The notes beneath the pieces are model-generated. The model did not search any database. It was not told where the DNA came from and worked only from the letters and a program-made list of their open reading frames with translations. Positions 24,127 through 33,192 of a DNA stretch of 64,000 nucleotides are shown in pieces. Source of the DNA: Streptomyces sp. NRRL B-24484. GTDB lineage: Bacteria > Actinomycetota > Actinomycetes > Streptomycetales > Streptomycetaceae. The DNA lies in NCBI RefSeq assembly GCF_000717715.1, contig NZ_JOAI01000028.1, positions 1 through 64,000 on the forward strand, read 5' to 3'. The translations under genes were made by a program, and so were the position numbers. Every line of letters starts with the position of its first letter. The first letter of the stretch is position 1.

Positions 24127-26652
24127 TCAGGCCGTGGACGGCCTGCGGTCGACGACGGTGCGGAGTTTGCCGCTGGTCGGGGTCCGGTCGAAGGCGGTGG
24201 TGGGGGCCGTTTCGACGGTGCAGGTGAGCAGGCCCTCGGCGGTGGCCGAGGCCAGTTCGGGGACGACGTCCAGGAGGACGGCGAGCGCGGCCTCCGGGGC
24301 CGGGGCGTAGCGCTCGTCGAGGCGGACGGTGAGGTGTTCGCGGACGGGGTCGGCGTCCACGAGCAGCTGGAGTTCGCCGCGGTAGCCGAGGTGTTCCTGC
24401 GCCACCGCCGTGAGGCGGCGGACGTTGAGGAAGTAGGTGCCCACCCGGACGACGTCGCCGTACCGGCCGAGGAGTTCGATCCGGGGGGTGTGGCTGCCGC
24501 AGGGGCAGGGGCCGTCGACGCTGCGGCCGAGGTCGCCGATCTGGTACCGCTCAAGGCGCTGGCCGGCCCGGGTGCGGGTGGTGAAGACGAGGCGGCCGGG
24601 CTGTCCGGGGGTGGCCGGCCGGTCGGCCTCCGGGTCGAGGATCTCCAGGGTGTGGAGCTCGGTGAGGACGTGGTGGACGGAGCCCTCGGCGTGGGTGCAC
24701 TGGTAGCCGAGCGGTCCGAGGTCGGTGCTGCCGTACGCGGCCGAGCGGATCGACTCGACGCCGAACTCCTCGGTGAGCACCCGGCGCTGTTCGGCGGTGA
24801 AGTGCTCGCCGCCGTAGAACACCTTGCGGATCCCGCCGTAGGCGCGCAGCACCGCGCCCTGGTCGTGGAAGAGCTGCCAGAGGTAGGAGGGCATGCCGAA
24901 GACGGTGTCCGCCCGGTGGGCGACGAGCGCCTCGGCGGTGGCGGCGTGGTCCGGTCCGGCCGCGATCGGCAGCTGGGTGGCGTTCAGCCGTTCCAGGATG
25001 GAGAAGAAGCTGATGAAGCTGCCGTACATGCCGCCGCAGTAGAAGAGGTTGGCGGCGCGGTCCTCGGCCGGGTCGAAGCCGGCCGCGAGCAGGCCGTTGG
25101 CGCCGGCCCGCATCTGGGTGTCGTAGTCGGCGTTGGTGAACACCGACAGTGCCGGCGCGCCGCTGCTGCCGCCGCTGCGGAAGTACAGGTGGGCGTGTTC
25201 GGGTGCGAGGGCGCGCAGTTGCTCCTGGACGCCGGGCTTGTCGAGCAGCGGCCCGTCCGGCGCGGCGGGGAGGGCCCGGGGCCCGGCGAGGTCGTCGAGG
25301 CAGGCGGTGGTGGCGAAGGCGGTGCCGGTGCGGACGGCGACCCGGCGGCTGTAGCGCTGCAACGCGTAGACGCCGTCGTGGGGTTCGCCGTGGTAGCTGT
25401 CGAGCATGGCGCCGACCGGGGTGACCCGCAGGACGCCGGCGGCGAGCACGGCCTGTGCGAGCCGGGCGGTGTCGCCGCGGTCGGCGCCGATCGCGGCGGT
25501 CTGCAGGTAGCGGCGCATCGGCCGCAGCACGGCCATGACGGAGGCGCGGGGCAGCGGCTTGACCCAGATGCTGCGGTTCAGCGGTGAGGCGGCGAGGGCC
25601 GGGCGGGTGTCGGCGAGGACGCGCCAGGAGCCGTCCTCGGCGGCGAGGACCCGGGTGAGGCCCAGGTGTTCCTCCAGCCGGGCGAGCAGTTCGGCGGTGG
25701 TGATCTCGGCGTGCTCGGCCGGGTCGAGGACCGGGCGGGGCGACGCGGCCGAGGCGGCGGCGAGACGCGTGGCGAAGCGGTCGGCGAAGGCGAAGACCTC
25801 GGTCTCGTCCTCGGTGTCGAGGTAGACCACCTGGGGGCTGGAGCAGGCCTGCTGTTCGAGGCGGCAGACGTCCGCGGCGAGCGCGTCCAGGGTGGCGGTG
25901 TCCGACCAGGCGTCGCGGGTCAGGTAGGCGAACGAGATCCGGTGGCCCCACTCGACCAACCGGCAGCCGGGCGGCACGAGTTCGGCGACCGAGCGGACGG
26001 CCTCCTCGCCGCCCCAGACGGCCACCGCGTCGGCGGGCCCGCAGAGCAGGCGCAGCCAGTCGGTGCGGCCGGAGGGGAAGCGCAGGGCGACGGTGCGCCG
26101 GGCGATCGCCCCGGTCGGGTCGGCGTCGGCGAGTGCGGCGAGCAGGTACTGGGCCAGCAGGGTGTCGCCGCTGCTGGTCTTCAGCACGTTGAGGTTGCCG
26201 GTGAGCAGGCCCTCGACGACGCTGAGCGGCGCGACCGCGGCGGCGTTGCCCGGGGCGATGTGGACCAGCAGGCCGACGGGTGCCCAGGCTTCGAAGACGG
26301 TCTCCCGGGCGTCGGGCCGGACGAGGCGTTCGGGGCGCAGTGCGCCGAGTTCGCGGCGGAGCTTGCGTTCCAGCGCGGGCCGGTCGACCGCCCCGGCGAT
26401 CTCGGCGAGCACGGCGGCCGCTTCCGCGGCGTCGAGGCCGTCGGCGGCGAGTTCGGCGAGCAGGCGGGACCTGGCGGGATCGCCCTCGGCGCGGAGGGTG
26501 TCGGCGAGGCGGACGCAGGCGTCCAGCACCGTCTCGGTCGGCAGCGGTTCGGCGAGCACCTCGGCGGCCAGCGCGGGCAGGTCGGCGAGCCGCCGGGCGG
26601 CCTCCTCGTCGTCGACGAAGGCGCCCTGCCAGTAGTGGGGTGCGGTGGTCAC
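24127..26652 (-). CDS. LuxC-type acyl reductase fused to a PaaK-like adenylate-forming ligase
   Basis: 841 residues from GTG 26652, overlapping the luxE-like stop by 4 bases. Residues 1-445 match LuxC acyl-CoA reductases: APVGLLVHIAPGNAAAVAPL, NLNVLKTSSGDTLLA (nucleotide-binding region) and LEQQACSSPQ, with the probable catalytic Cys at 270. Residues 470-841 are a phenylacetate-CoA-ligase-like domain: phosphate loop FRSGGSSGAP (491-500), FYGGEHFTAEQ, AYGSTDLG (639-646), YQIGDLG and a CPCGS Cys pair. One polypeptide could thus activate a carboxylate and reduce an acyl thioester to an aldehyde. LuxC and LuxE/PaaK functions are normally separate proteins. Substrate unknown. Confidence 0.85.
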   Translation of the reverse strand: MTTAPHYWQGAFVDDEEAARRLADLPALAAEVLAEPLPTETVLDACVRLADTLRAEGDPARSRLLAELAADGLDAAEAAAVLAEIAGAVDRPALERKLRRELGALRPERLVRPDARETVFEAWAPVGLLVHIAPGNAAAVAPLSVVEGLLTGNLNVLKTSSGDTLLAQYLLAALADADPTGAIARRTVALRFPSGRTDWLRLLCGPADAVAVWGGEEAVRSVAELVPPGCRLVEWGHRISFAYLTRDAWSDTATLDALAADVCRLEQQACSSPQVVYLDTEDETEVFAFADRFATRLAAASAASPRPVLDPAEHAEITTAELLARLEEHLGLTRVLAAEDGSWRVLADTRPALAASPLNRSIWVKPLPRASVMAVLRPMRRYLQTAAIGADRGDTARLAQAVLAAGVLRVTPVGAMLDSYHGEPHDGVYALQRYSRRVAVRTGTAFATTACLDDLAGPRALPAAPDGPLLDKPGVQEQLRALAPEHAHLYFRSGGSSGAPALSVFTNADYDTQMRAGANGLLAAGFDPAEDRAANLFYCGGMYGSFISFFSILERLNATQLPIAAGPDHAATAEALVAHRADTVFGMPSYLWQLFHDQGAVLRAYGGIRKVFYGGEHFTAEQRRVLTEEFGVESIRSAAYGSTDLGPLGYQCTHAEGSVHHVLTELHTLEILDPEADRPATPGQPGRLVFTTRTRAGQRLERYQIGDLGRSVDGPCPCGSHTPRIELLGRYGDVVRVGTYFLNVRRLTAVAQEHLGYRGELQLLVDADPVREHLTVRLDERYAPAPEAALAVLLDVVPELASATAEGLLTCTVETAPTTAFDRTPTSGKLRTVVDRRPSTA

Positions 26653-27830
26653 GACATTCCCTTCAGGAGTTCGGCGGCGGCGGCCGCGCAGGTGCGGTTG
26701 CGGCTGATCCCGGCCCGGCCGTGGACGGTGAACCACGGGGTGGTCAGCGGGCAGGGGCACGCGTCGCCCGGGTGCAGCGAGGCGAGGTCGCCCATGACGA
26801 CGCTCTGCGCGGGCACCGAGGTGATGTACGGGGAGACCAGGTGCAGGAAGCCGGGCTCGCCGTACGGCAGCGGCTCCAGGGTGCGGGTGTCGCGGACGGC
26901 CACCCGTGACCAGACCGGGGCGTGCAGCCGGTGGTGCCCGCACTCGATGTACGGCACGCAGTGCTCGACGGAGCCGAAGGTGTCCCGGATCCGGTCGGAG
27001 GGGATCCCCAACTGCTCGGTGACGGCGGCGTAGAACGCCTCCTTGCCGATCTGCCGGTCGGTGTGGCCCTTCCAGCCGCCGCCGAGCAGGACGAGCGAGC
27101 CGGCGGGCAGCTGCAGCGGCGGCAGGCCGAGGGCGCGCATCCGCTCCAGGGTGAAGTGCAGGAAGGCAGGGAAGCCGAGGATCCGGACGGGCAGCCCTTC
27201 CGCGGCGTACCGCTGCAGGGCCTCGATGCAGCCGTGGACGTCGAACTCGTGGCCGCTGCCGGTGTGCCGCAGGGCGTGCGCGGTGCGGTGCGCAGGGGCG
27301 AAGTCGCACAGGTAGTTGTCGGTGAAGGAGGTGCCGAGCTTCAGCTGCGGCGCCGGTTCGTAGCTGTACAGCAGGTAGTTGACGGGCTGTTCGGGGGTGA
27401 TCCAGCCGTAGTGGTCGAAGATCCGGGCGACCATGCGCTGGGCGGAGCGGATCGTCCAGGTGTCGAAGAACATCTGTGACTTCTGGCCGGTGGTACCGGA
27501 GGAGGTGAGGTGCAGGAACACCTCCTCCCGCGGGATCGACAGCACCTCGTGCCGCTTGAAGAAGTTGGCGTGCACCAGCGGGGCGCGGACGTCCGCGCCG
27601 ACGGTCGGGGCCGGGGTCTCGGCGGGCCCGTCCAGCAGCGAGCGGAGGAAGGGCGAGCGCTGCGCGTGCCAGGCGTTGGTCTCGGCCATGGCGGCGGCGA
27701 ACAGCGCGTCGGCCTCCGGCCCGGCGGCGTACGGGTCGGCCAGGTCGCAGAGTTGCTGCAGGTGCACGAGCGCGGCGGGGTCGGGGACCCCGACCGGTGC
27801 GAGATGCGGGTTCGGCGGAGGGACGGTCAC
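26649..27830 (-). CDS. LuxE-like acyl-protein synthetase
   Basis: 393 residues from GTG 27830, which overlaps the GNAT stop (GTGA). The phosphate-binding motif LTSSGTTGQKSQ (about 108-119), the GGGWKGH block near the middle and DTFGSVEHC fit LuxE/acyl-protein synthetase, a branch of the adenylate-forming ligases. In luminescent bacteria LuxE activates a fatty acid and passes it to the LuxC reductase. The next gene here encodes a LuxC domain, so the same handover is plausible. Luciferase genes are absent, so the product is probably an aldehyde intermediate for a metabolite. Confidence 0.85.
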   Translation of the reverse strand: MTVPPPNPHLAPVGVPDPAALVHLQQLCDLADPYAAGPEADALFAAAMAETNAWHAQRSPFLRSLLDGPAETPAPTVGADVRAPLVHANFFKRHEVLSIPREEVFLHLTSSGTTGQKSQMFFDTWTIRSAQRMVARIFDHYGWITPEQPVNYLLYSYEPAPQLKLGTSFTDNYLCDFAPAHRTAHALRHTGSGHEFDVHGCIEALQRYAAEGLPVRILGFPAFLHFTLERMRALGLPPLQLPAGSLVLLGGGWKGHTDRQIGKEAFYAAVTEQLGIPSDRIRDTFGSVEHCVPYIECGHHRLHAPVWSRVAVRDTRTLEPLPYGEPGFLHLVSPYITSVPAQSVVMGDLASLHPGDACPCPLTTPWFTVHGRAGISRNRTCAAAAAELLKGMS

Positions 27831-28969
27831 GGGGCAACCTCGGGAAGGGTCAGGTAGGTCGAGGTCCAGGCGGTCAGGTACGACTCCAGGTACGGCCGCA
27901 GCCGCGGGCCGGCGGCCGTGGCCCGGAAGTCGATCTGGCGGCTGGTCCGGGACAGGACGACGTAGTCGTGGAAGCGGTCGCCGATCCGGCGCATCGCCGG
28001 ATAGACGGCGCTCGGGATGAATCCGGCGGCGAGGAAGGCGTCGAGCGCGGCGGTGTCGGCCAGCGGCAGCAGCGTCTCGACGTAGTCGGCGCCCGCGCGG
28101 GTGACGGCCGCCATCAGCGGCTCCAGCGCGCCCGCGACGGCCGCCGGGGACGGGTGGACGGCGACCAGCGAGCAGCTCGCCGCGACCGGGTCCAGGTCGG
28201 CGTACGCCTCGAAGGCGCCGTCGGGCGGGGTGAGCACGGCGTTCGGCAGGTGCAGCGGGAAGAACCGCGCGCCCGGGTCGGGGAAGAGCTCCAGGAACCG
28301 GCGGCGGACGAAGCCGGGCGCGGCGATCAGCTCCATCGGCGCGGTCACCGGCGCACTCCGGCCGGCCGGACGGGCCGGGGCCACGGCCGCCCGCGGGCGG
28401 CCGTGGTCGAGGCCGGTGCTGCGCCGGGCCGCCTCCAGCAGCGGCAGCAGGGCGCCCGGGACGGCGCCGACGGTCTCCCGCCGGGCCAGCACGCCGTCGG
28501 CGTGCCGGGCGAACAGGGCGAGGCTCTCGCAGCCGGCCACCTCGACCGCGTTCGGCAGCAGGCCGAGGGCCCGGAAGCCGTTGCGGACGAACACCTGCTG
28601 GGGGCCCGGGGTGACCACCCGGACGGTCGCGTAGACGGAGTCCAGCGCGCCGCCGGCGAAGGCGTCCGCGCAGACCGCGGCGGTCAGCCGCCCGGCCAGC
28701 CCGCCGCCCCGCTGCTCCGGGTGGACGGCCAGGCCGACCAGCTTGCCGATCCGGCTGCCCGCGTCGGTCTGCACCGCCACCGACCCGGCCAGTCGGCCGC
28801 TGTCCTGACGTGCCGTCAGCCAGTGGGTGTGCGGGTCGGCGATCAGCCGGCGCATCTCCTCGGGGTCGCTGCCGAGCGCGACGGGGTAGCCGTGGCCGTA
28901 CACGTCGAAGTAGAGCTGCCGCAGCTGGGCGACGTCCTGCGGGCAGGCGGGGGCGATCGTCACGGTCAT
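27827..28969 (-). CDS. GNAT-family acyltransferase with C-terminal extension
   Basis: 380 residues from ATG 28969, overlapping the MFS stop. The N-terminal 150 residues form a GNAT domain with acyl-CoA site VGLAVHPEQRGGGLAGRL. The following 230 residues contain a second alpha/beta unit with VETLLPLADTAALDAFLAAGFIPSAVYPAMRRIG, which looks like a degenerate second GNAT repeat lacking the acyl-CoA loop. It probably acylates, or loads an acyl group onto, the pathway product or a carrier. All junctions with its neighbours are 4-base overlaps, so it is co-translated with the ligases and exporter. Confidence 0.82.
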   Translation of the reverse strand: MTVTIAPACPQDVAQLRQLYFDVYGHGYPVALGSDPEEMRRLIADPHTHWLTARQDSGRLAGSVAVQTDAGSRIGKLVGLAVHPEQRGGGLAGRLTAAVCADAFAGGALDSVYATVRVVTPGPQQVFVRNGFRALGLLPNAVEVAGCESLALFARHADGVLARRETVGAVPGALLPLLEAARRSTGLDHGRPRAAVAPARPAGRSAPVTAPMELIAAPGFVRRRFLELFPDPGARFFPLHLPNAVLTPPDGAFEAYADLDPVAASCSLVAVHPSPAAVAGALEPLMAAVTRAGADYVETLLPLADTAALDAFLAAGFIPSAVYPAMRRIGDRFHDYVVLSRTSRQIDFRATAAGPRLRPYLESYLTAWTSTYLTLPEVAP

Positions 28970-30297
28970 CGCGCGCCCCCGGTCGGGCCGGCGTCCGCGA
29001 TCGGCCGGGCGTCCGAGGCCGGCTCCCGGCGGCCCGTCCACCACAGCGCGGCGGCGACCGGCAGCACGCCCAGCGCCTGGACGAGGCAGAGCGTCCGCGG
29101 CGAGAGGTGGTCGCCGAGCGCACCGAAGAGCAGCGAGGAGACCGGCAGGACGGCCCCGAGCAGGGCCTGCATCACCGCGAAGAAGCCCGCCCGGTCCTCG
29201 GTCGGTACGGTCCGCTGGAACAGCGCCACGAACCGCACGCCGATCACGCCGACGCACCAGCCGGCGACGGCCATCGCGGCGAGCGCGGGGGCCCGGCCGG
29301 CGGCCAGCCCGGGCAGGGCGAGGGCGGCGGCCATCAGGCCGAGGCAGCCCGCACCGATCGCGGTGGGCGCGCCGGGGAGGCGGCCGCCGGTGGCCGAGCC
29401 CGCCAGGGTGCCGAGGCCGAGGGCGGCCTCCAGCGCGGCGACGGTCGTGCCGTCGGCGTGCAGTACCCCGCGGGTGTACAGCGGCATCACCACGAAGACG
29501 GCCGTGGTGAAGAGGTTGGCCGCGGTGAAGCAGAGCAGCACCCGTCGGACGAAGGGCAGGTCGGCCAGGATCCGGCGCAGCGGCCGCCGTTCGGTTCCTG
29601 CGCCGCCGTCCGCGGCCGGGGCGGCGGGGAACCGGGTCGCGCCGATCAGTGCGGCGGCGAGCAGGTAGGCCCCGGCGCAGCCGGCGACCACGCCGGGCAG
29701 GCCCGCGGCGTCGACCACCAGTGGTCCGAGCAGGCCGCCGGCGAGTCCGGCGAGCGACTGGGTGGCGAGTTCGAAGCCGGTCGCGGTCTCCAGGTCGCCG
29801 TCCTCGACGAGGTCGGGGACGGCGGTGGTCAGGCAGGGGTCGAAGACCGCCTGGCAGCCGGCCAGCAGCAGTGCGGCGCCGTAGGCGAGGGCGGTCGGCG
29901 GGGTCGCGGCGTACGTCCAGCCGGCGGTGGCGAGGGCGGCCAGGCCGGCGACGGCGGCCGAGGTGCCGAGCACCGTTCGGTGCGGGCACCGGGCGACGAC
30001 CGCGGCGACCAGTGGCACCAGGGCGACCGCGGGAAGCGTGCTGACGGCGAGGAAGGCGCCGGAGGCGAGGCCGCGGTCGGGCCCGGCGGCGTAGCCGACC
30101 AGCCACCAGACCGCGCCGACCTGGAACATCCGTCCGGCGGCCTGGGTGAGCACCTGGGCGGCCCAGACGGCGCCGAAGCGCCGGTTGCGCAGCACGAGCG
30201 GCAGGCGGCGGCCGGCCGTCCCGGCGGTCCGGTCCGGTCCGGTGCGCCCGGTGGCTCCGGTGGGTTCGGCGTGCCCGGTCGTTCCGGTGGCGGTCAT
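28966..30297 (-). CDS. MFS exporter of the luxCE-like operon
   Basis: 443 residues with about twelve hydrophobic segments, starting after a Thr/Gly-rich leader of 30 residues (RRLPLVLRNRRFGAVWAAQVL). It resembles enterobactin-exporter-like (EntS) MFS permeases without the strict DHA1 loop. Start ATG 30297 overlaps the stop of the PaaK-like gene. An exporter inside a biosynthetic operon suggests that the product leaves the cell or is toxic. Confidence 0.85.
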   Translation of the reverse strand: MTATGTTGHAEPTGATGRTGPDRTAGTAGRRLPLVLRNRRFGAVWAAQVLTQAAGRMFQVGAVWWLVGYAAGPDRGLASGAFLAVSTLPAVALVPLVAAVVARCPHRTVLGTSAAVAGLAALATAGWTYAATPPTALAYGAALLLAGCQAVFDPCLTTAVPDLVEDGDLETATGFELATQSLAGLAGGLLGPLVVDAAGLPGVVAGCAGAYLLAAALIGATRFPAAPAADGGAGTERRPLRRILADLPFVRRVLLCFTAANLFTTAVFVVMPLYTRGVLHADGTTVAALEAALGLGTLAGSATGGRLPGAPTAIGAGCLGLMAAALALPGLAAGRAPALAAMAVAGWCVGVIGVRFVALFQRTVPTEDRAGFFAVMQALLGAVLPVSSLLFGALGDHLSPRTLCLVQALGVLPVAAALWWTGRREPASDARPIADAGPTGGAR

Positions 30298-31556
30298 GAG
30301 TGCGGCCGTTCGTCGAGGACGCGCAGCAGCTTGCCCGTCCGGGAGTTGACGGCGAGTTCGTGGTGGCGCACCCAGTCGACGGAGAGCGGGTGGACGTGGC
30401 TGGCGGTGACCGCCTCCGGGTAGAGCGGCCGCGCGGTGTGCACCGCCCGCGCGACGGCGGCGGCCGTCGCGGCGAGGCGGTCGGGGCCGCCGTTCCCGGC
30501 GAGGCGCAGCACCAGGCCGTCCCGGCCGTCCCAGCGGCGCACCACCAGCTGAACCCCGGTCACCAGACCCGCGGTGTCGGCGTTCCGGACGAGGTCGAGC
30601 ACGTCCTCGGTGTACAGCGACACCGGGCCGACCCGGACGCCCTCCTGGGCGCGGCCGAGGATGCGGAAGCGGCCGGCGGCGGCGTCCGTCCATTCGGCGC
30701 GGTCCCCGACGGGGTAACGCAGCACGGGCATCAGCCGTCGCCGCAGGTCGGTGACGACGACCCGGCCGGGCAGGCCCTCCCGGGTGATCGGCTCGCCGGT
30801 GTGCTCGTCCAGGATCTCGACCACGGTCTCCGGGGCGAACACCCGGTGCACCCGGGTGTCCTCGCCCGGGACGGGGCGGCCGAGCAGGCCGGCGTCGACG
30901 GCGGCGTAACCGACCGACGACACCCGGGCGTTGGGGAAGGCCTTGCGGAGCAGCGGCTGCTGGTCCTGGAAGAGCCCCTCGCCGCCGAACAACAGCAGTT
31001 CCACGTCCGGCAGTTCGCGGCCGTCGGCGAGGAGGTGGTCGGCCAGCGCGCACAGGGTCGTCGGGGTGCCGGCCACCACCTGGGCCGCGAACTGCTCCAG
31101 GGTCCGGACGGTGGAGGCGAGCGGCGCCGCCCCGCCGATCGGCAGCCGCACGTTGGCGGCGGGGGAGTGCTGCAGCGCGTCGAGCACGAAGGTGTAACTG
31201 GCGTACAGGTCACCGGCGTAGAAGAGGTCGGCGACGCGGTGGCCGGGCCGGAGGCCGGCGTCGACCAGGCCGTTGCCGAAGGAGGTGGTGAACTCCCGCC
31301 ACTCCTCGCGGCTGTAGAAGGAGAACTTCGGCGCTCCGGTGGTGCCGCCGCTCTTGAAGACCACGGCCTCGGTCAGGGGGCCGGTCAGCAGCCGGTTGTC
31401 GCGGGGCGTGTTCGCCCGCCAGAACCCGGCCTGCGGGACGACCGGGAGATCGGTCAGCCGCTCCGTGTCCTCGGGCAGGCCGGCGTACAGCTCCGCGTAG
31501 AAGGGTGAATTGCTGCGGACGAAACGAATGAGTTCCGCCGGTGGGTGAACGGGCAT
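30294..31556 (-). CDS. PaaK/CoF-synthetase-like adenylate-forming ligase
   Basis: 420 residues from ATG 31556 with AGGA upstream; it is the first gene of the operon. It has the phosphate loop FKSGGTTGAPKFSF (about 67-80), LLLFGGEG, VSSVGYAAVDAG in the position of the A5 region, and YPVGDRAEW. The fold is that of phenylacetate-CoA ligase relatives that adenylate aryl or acyl carboxylates. It is distinct from the ligase domain of the LuxC fusion and from the LuxE-like protein, so the operon has three adenylating modules. Two could activate different acids, or one could use a carrier protein supplied from elsewhere. Confidence 0.85.
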   Translation of the reverse strand: MPVHPPAELIRFVRSNSPFYAELYAGLPEDTERLTDLPVVPQAGFWRANTPRDNRLLTGPLTEAVVFKSGGTTGAPKFSFYSREEWREFTTSFGNGLVDAGLRPGHRVADLFYAGDLYASYTFVLDALQHSPAANVRLPIGGAAPLASTVRTLEQFAAQVVAGTPTTLCALADHLLADGRELPDVELLLFGGEGLFQDQQPLLRKAFPNARVSSVGYAAVDAGLLGRPVPGEDTRVHRVFAPETVVEILDEHTGEPITREGLPGRVVVTDLRRRLMPVLRYPVGDRAEWTDAAAGRFRILGRAQEGVRVGPVSLYTEDVLDLVRNADTAGLVTGVQLVVRRWDGRDGLVLRLAGNGGPDRLAATAAAVARAVHTARPLYPEAVTASHVHPLSVDWVRHHELAVNSRTGKLLRVLDERPHS

Positions 31557-32071
31557 CGATTCCTGCTCTGGGGCATGCGTGTGCGGATCGGATCGGGTCG
31601 CGGGCGTGGTGCGATCCCGCCCCGGACGATCGGGTGCGACGGATTGTTGCCGGCACTCCGCAAAGGTCGGACGGGTGCGGATCGTCAAGGAGTTGACGCG
31701 AAGTAAGGAGCGTCTGGCTTCTCGCTCGATGAAACAGAGGCTAGCAGCTTCATGTGCCTACGGATTGCAGTCTCTGGGCCCTTCGAGGGGGCGGCCGGCC
31801 GGTGATCTGAGCCGCGGTCAGGGGTTATTCGGGTACGTCGCAAGGGTGTGGTGAGATACGTCTCAGCGCGTCGAATTCCAGTTGAACCGGAAACATTTCA
31901 GGTACTGCTGCCGGATTCCGTCGCGGATGCCCGGAATTGCCACCCGCCGGTCGACGGGGGCACCCTCCGCCGACCGGCGGGATACGCGGCGGGCCGCCCC
32001 GGTGAAGCCGCACCGCGGGCCGGATCCGGCTGGCAGGCTGTCCCGGACGGGACGTCGACGAGGGGGCTGTG
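31557..32071. other. 515-base divergent control region
   Basis: This separates the luxCE-like operon (minus) from the hydrolase gene (plus). It is AT-richer than its surroundings, especially 31680-31930. It contains the TTGACG inverted repeat described separately. No gene or RNA with support is seen; short frames lack ribosome-binding sites. Confidence 0.5.
31683..31698. promoter_or_regulatory. Inverted repeat CGTCAAGGAGTTGACG, candidate operator or paired -35 elements
   Basis: A perfect 6-4-6 palindrome whose two arms each read TTGACG outward, like -35 hexamers facing both ways. It lies 127 bases before the operon's first start codon. It may be a repressor site or the core of divergent promoters; no convincing -10 was found. 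Confidence 0.4.
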
Positions 32072-33139
32072 ATGAGCATCGGTGGACCGCCGCGACCGGA
32101 CGCACCGGGCCCGCCCGCACCGCCGCTCGACCCGGAGCTGCGGGCCGCCCTGGCCGCCGCGGGATCGGCCGCGCGGGCGCCGGTCACCCCGGAGAACCTC
32201 GCGGCCGTGCAGCGGCGGGACGCCGGGTCGCGCCCCCGCCCGACCCTCCGGGAACTGGGCGCCGACGGCCGGTTCGAGGTCACCGAACTGACCGCGCCGG
32301 GCCCGCACGGCGGCCCGGACGTACGGCTCGTCCTCGCCCGGCCCGCGGCGGCGTCCGGGCCGCTGCCCGTGCTCCACTACCTGCACGGCGGCGGCATGGT
32401 CATGGGCAACGCCTGGTCCGTCCTGCCCCGGCTGCTGCGCGACCTGGCGCTGCCGCTGCACCTCGCCGTCGTCTCGACCGACTACCGGCTGGCGCCGCGG
32501 ACCCGCTACCCGGGACCGGTGGAGGACTGCTACGCCGGGCTCGTCCACACGGCCGACCGTGCCGCCGAGCTCGGCCTCGACGCGGACCGCATCGTCCTCG
32601 GCGGCAGGAGCGCCGGCGGCGGGCTCACCGCCGCCCTCGCCCTGCTGCTCCGCGACCGCGGCGGCCCGGCGGCGATCGGCCAACTGCTGCTGAGCCCGAT
32701 GCTCGACGACCGCGGCCGCACCTTCTCCAGCCACCAGATGGCCGGCGTCGACACCTGGGACCGGACCTCCAACGCCACCGCCTGGCAGGCGCTGCTGGGC
32801 GACCGCTACGGCGCCGCGGACCTCCCGCCGTACGCGGCCCCGGCCCGTGCCACCGACCTGTCCGGGCTGCCGCCCGCCTACCTGGAGGTCGGCTCGGCCG
32901 AGACCTTCCGGGACGAGGCGGTGGCGTACGCCGACGCGATCTGGCGTGCCGGCGGCGCGGCCGAACTGCACGTCTGGCCCGGCGCCTGCCACGGCTTCGA
33001 CACGATCGCACCGCAGGCGGCCCTCAGCCGCGACGCCCTCGACGCGCGCCGCCGCTGGCTCCGCCGGATCCTCGGCGGCCCGGGCCCGGGCCCGGGTCCA
33101 GGTCCAGGTCCAGGCACAGGCACGGGCGGCGCAGCATGA
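32072..33139 (+). CDS. HSL-family alpha/beta hydrolase (esterase)
   Basis: 355 residues from ATG 32072; GTG 32069 is too close to the AGGGGG ribosome site. It has the oxyanion HGGG motif (LHYLHGGGMVMG) and nucleophile GRSAGGG; the catalytic Asp is probably in the SAETFRDEA region and the His in GACHGFD. These mark the hormone-sensitive-lipase family of carboxylesterases. The last 20 residues are a Gly-Pro/Gly-Thr repeat written by tandem GGGCCC/GGTCCA units. It is divergent from the luxCE-like operon and could act on its product, but a separate role is equally likely. Confidence 0.88.
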   Translation: MSIGGPPRPDAPGPPAPPLDPELRAALAAAGSAARAPVTPENLAAVQRRDAGSRPRPTLRELGADGRFEVTELTAPGPHGGPDVRLVLARPAAASGPLPVLHYLHGGGMVMGNAWSVLPRLLRDLALPLHLAVVSTDYRLAPRTRYPGPVEDCYAGLVHTADRAAELGLDADRIVLGGRSAGGGLTAALALLLRDRGGPAAIGQLLLSPMLDDRGRTFSSHQMAGVDTWDRTSNATAWQALLGDRYGAADLPPYAAPARATDLSGLPPAYLEVGSAETFRDEAVAYADAIWRAGGAAELHVWPGACHGFDTIAPQAALSRDALDARRRWLRRILGGPGPGPGPGPGPGTGTGGAA

Positions 33140-33140
33140 C

Positions 33141-33182
33141 GGCGGGGCGCGCCCCGGAGCCGTCTCCGGGCCGCGCCCCGCC
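33141..33182. terminator. Bidirectional terminator hairpin between convergent genes
   Basis: An outer stem GGCGGGGCGCG/CGCGCCCCGCC (11 bp) encloses an inner stem CCCGGAG/CTCCGGG (7 bp). It fills the gap between the hydrolase stop and the MFS stop. Confidence 0.7.
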
Positions 33183-33192
33183 GACCGGCGGC

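Noticed and set aside
24127..31556. Bioluminescence (lux) operon
   Set aside because: luxC- and luxE-like genes are present but there is no luciferase luxA/luxB or flavin reductase; biosynthesis of a metabolite is more likely.
33085..33125. Gly-Pro coding repeat at the end of the esterase as a regulatory repeat
   Set aside because: It is explained as a low-complexity C-terminal tail and is followed directly by the stop and a terminator.
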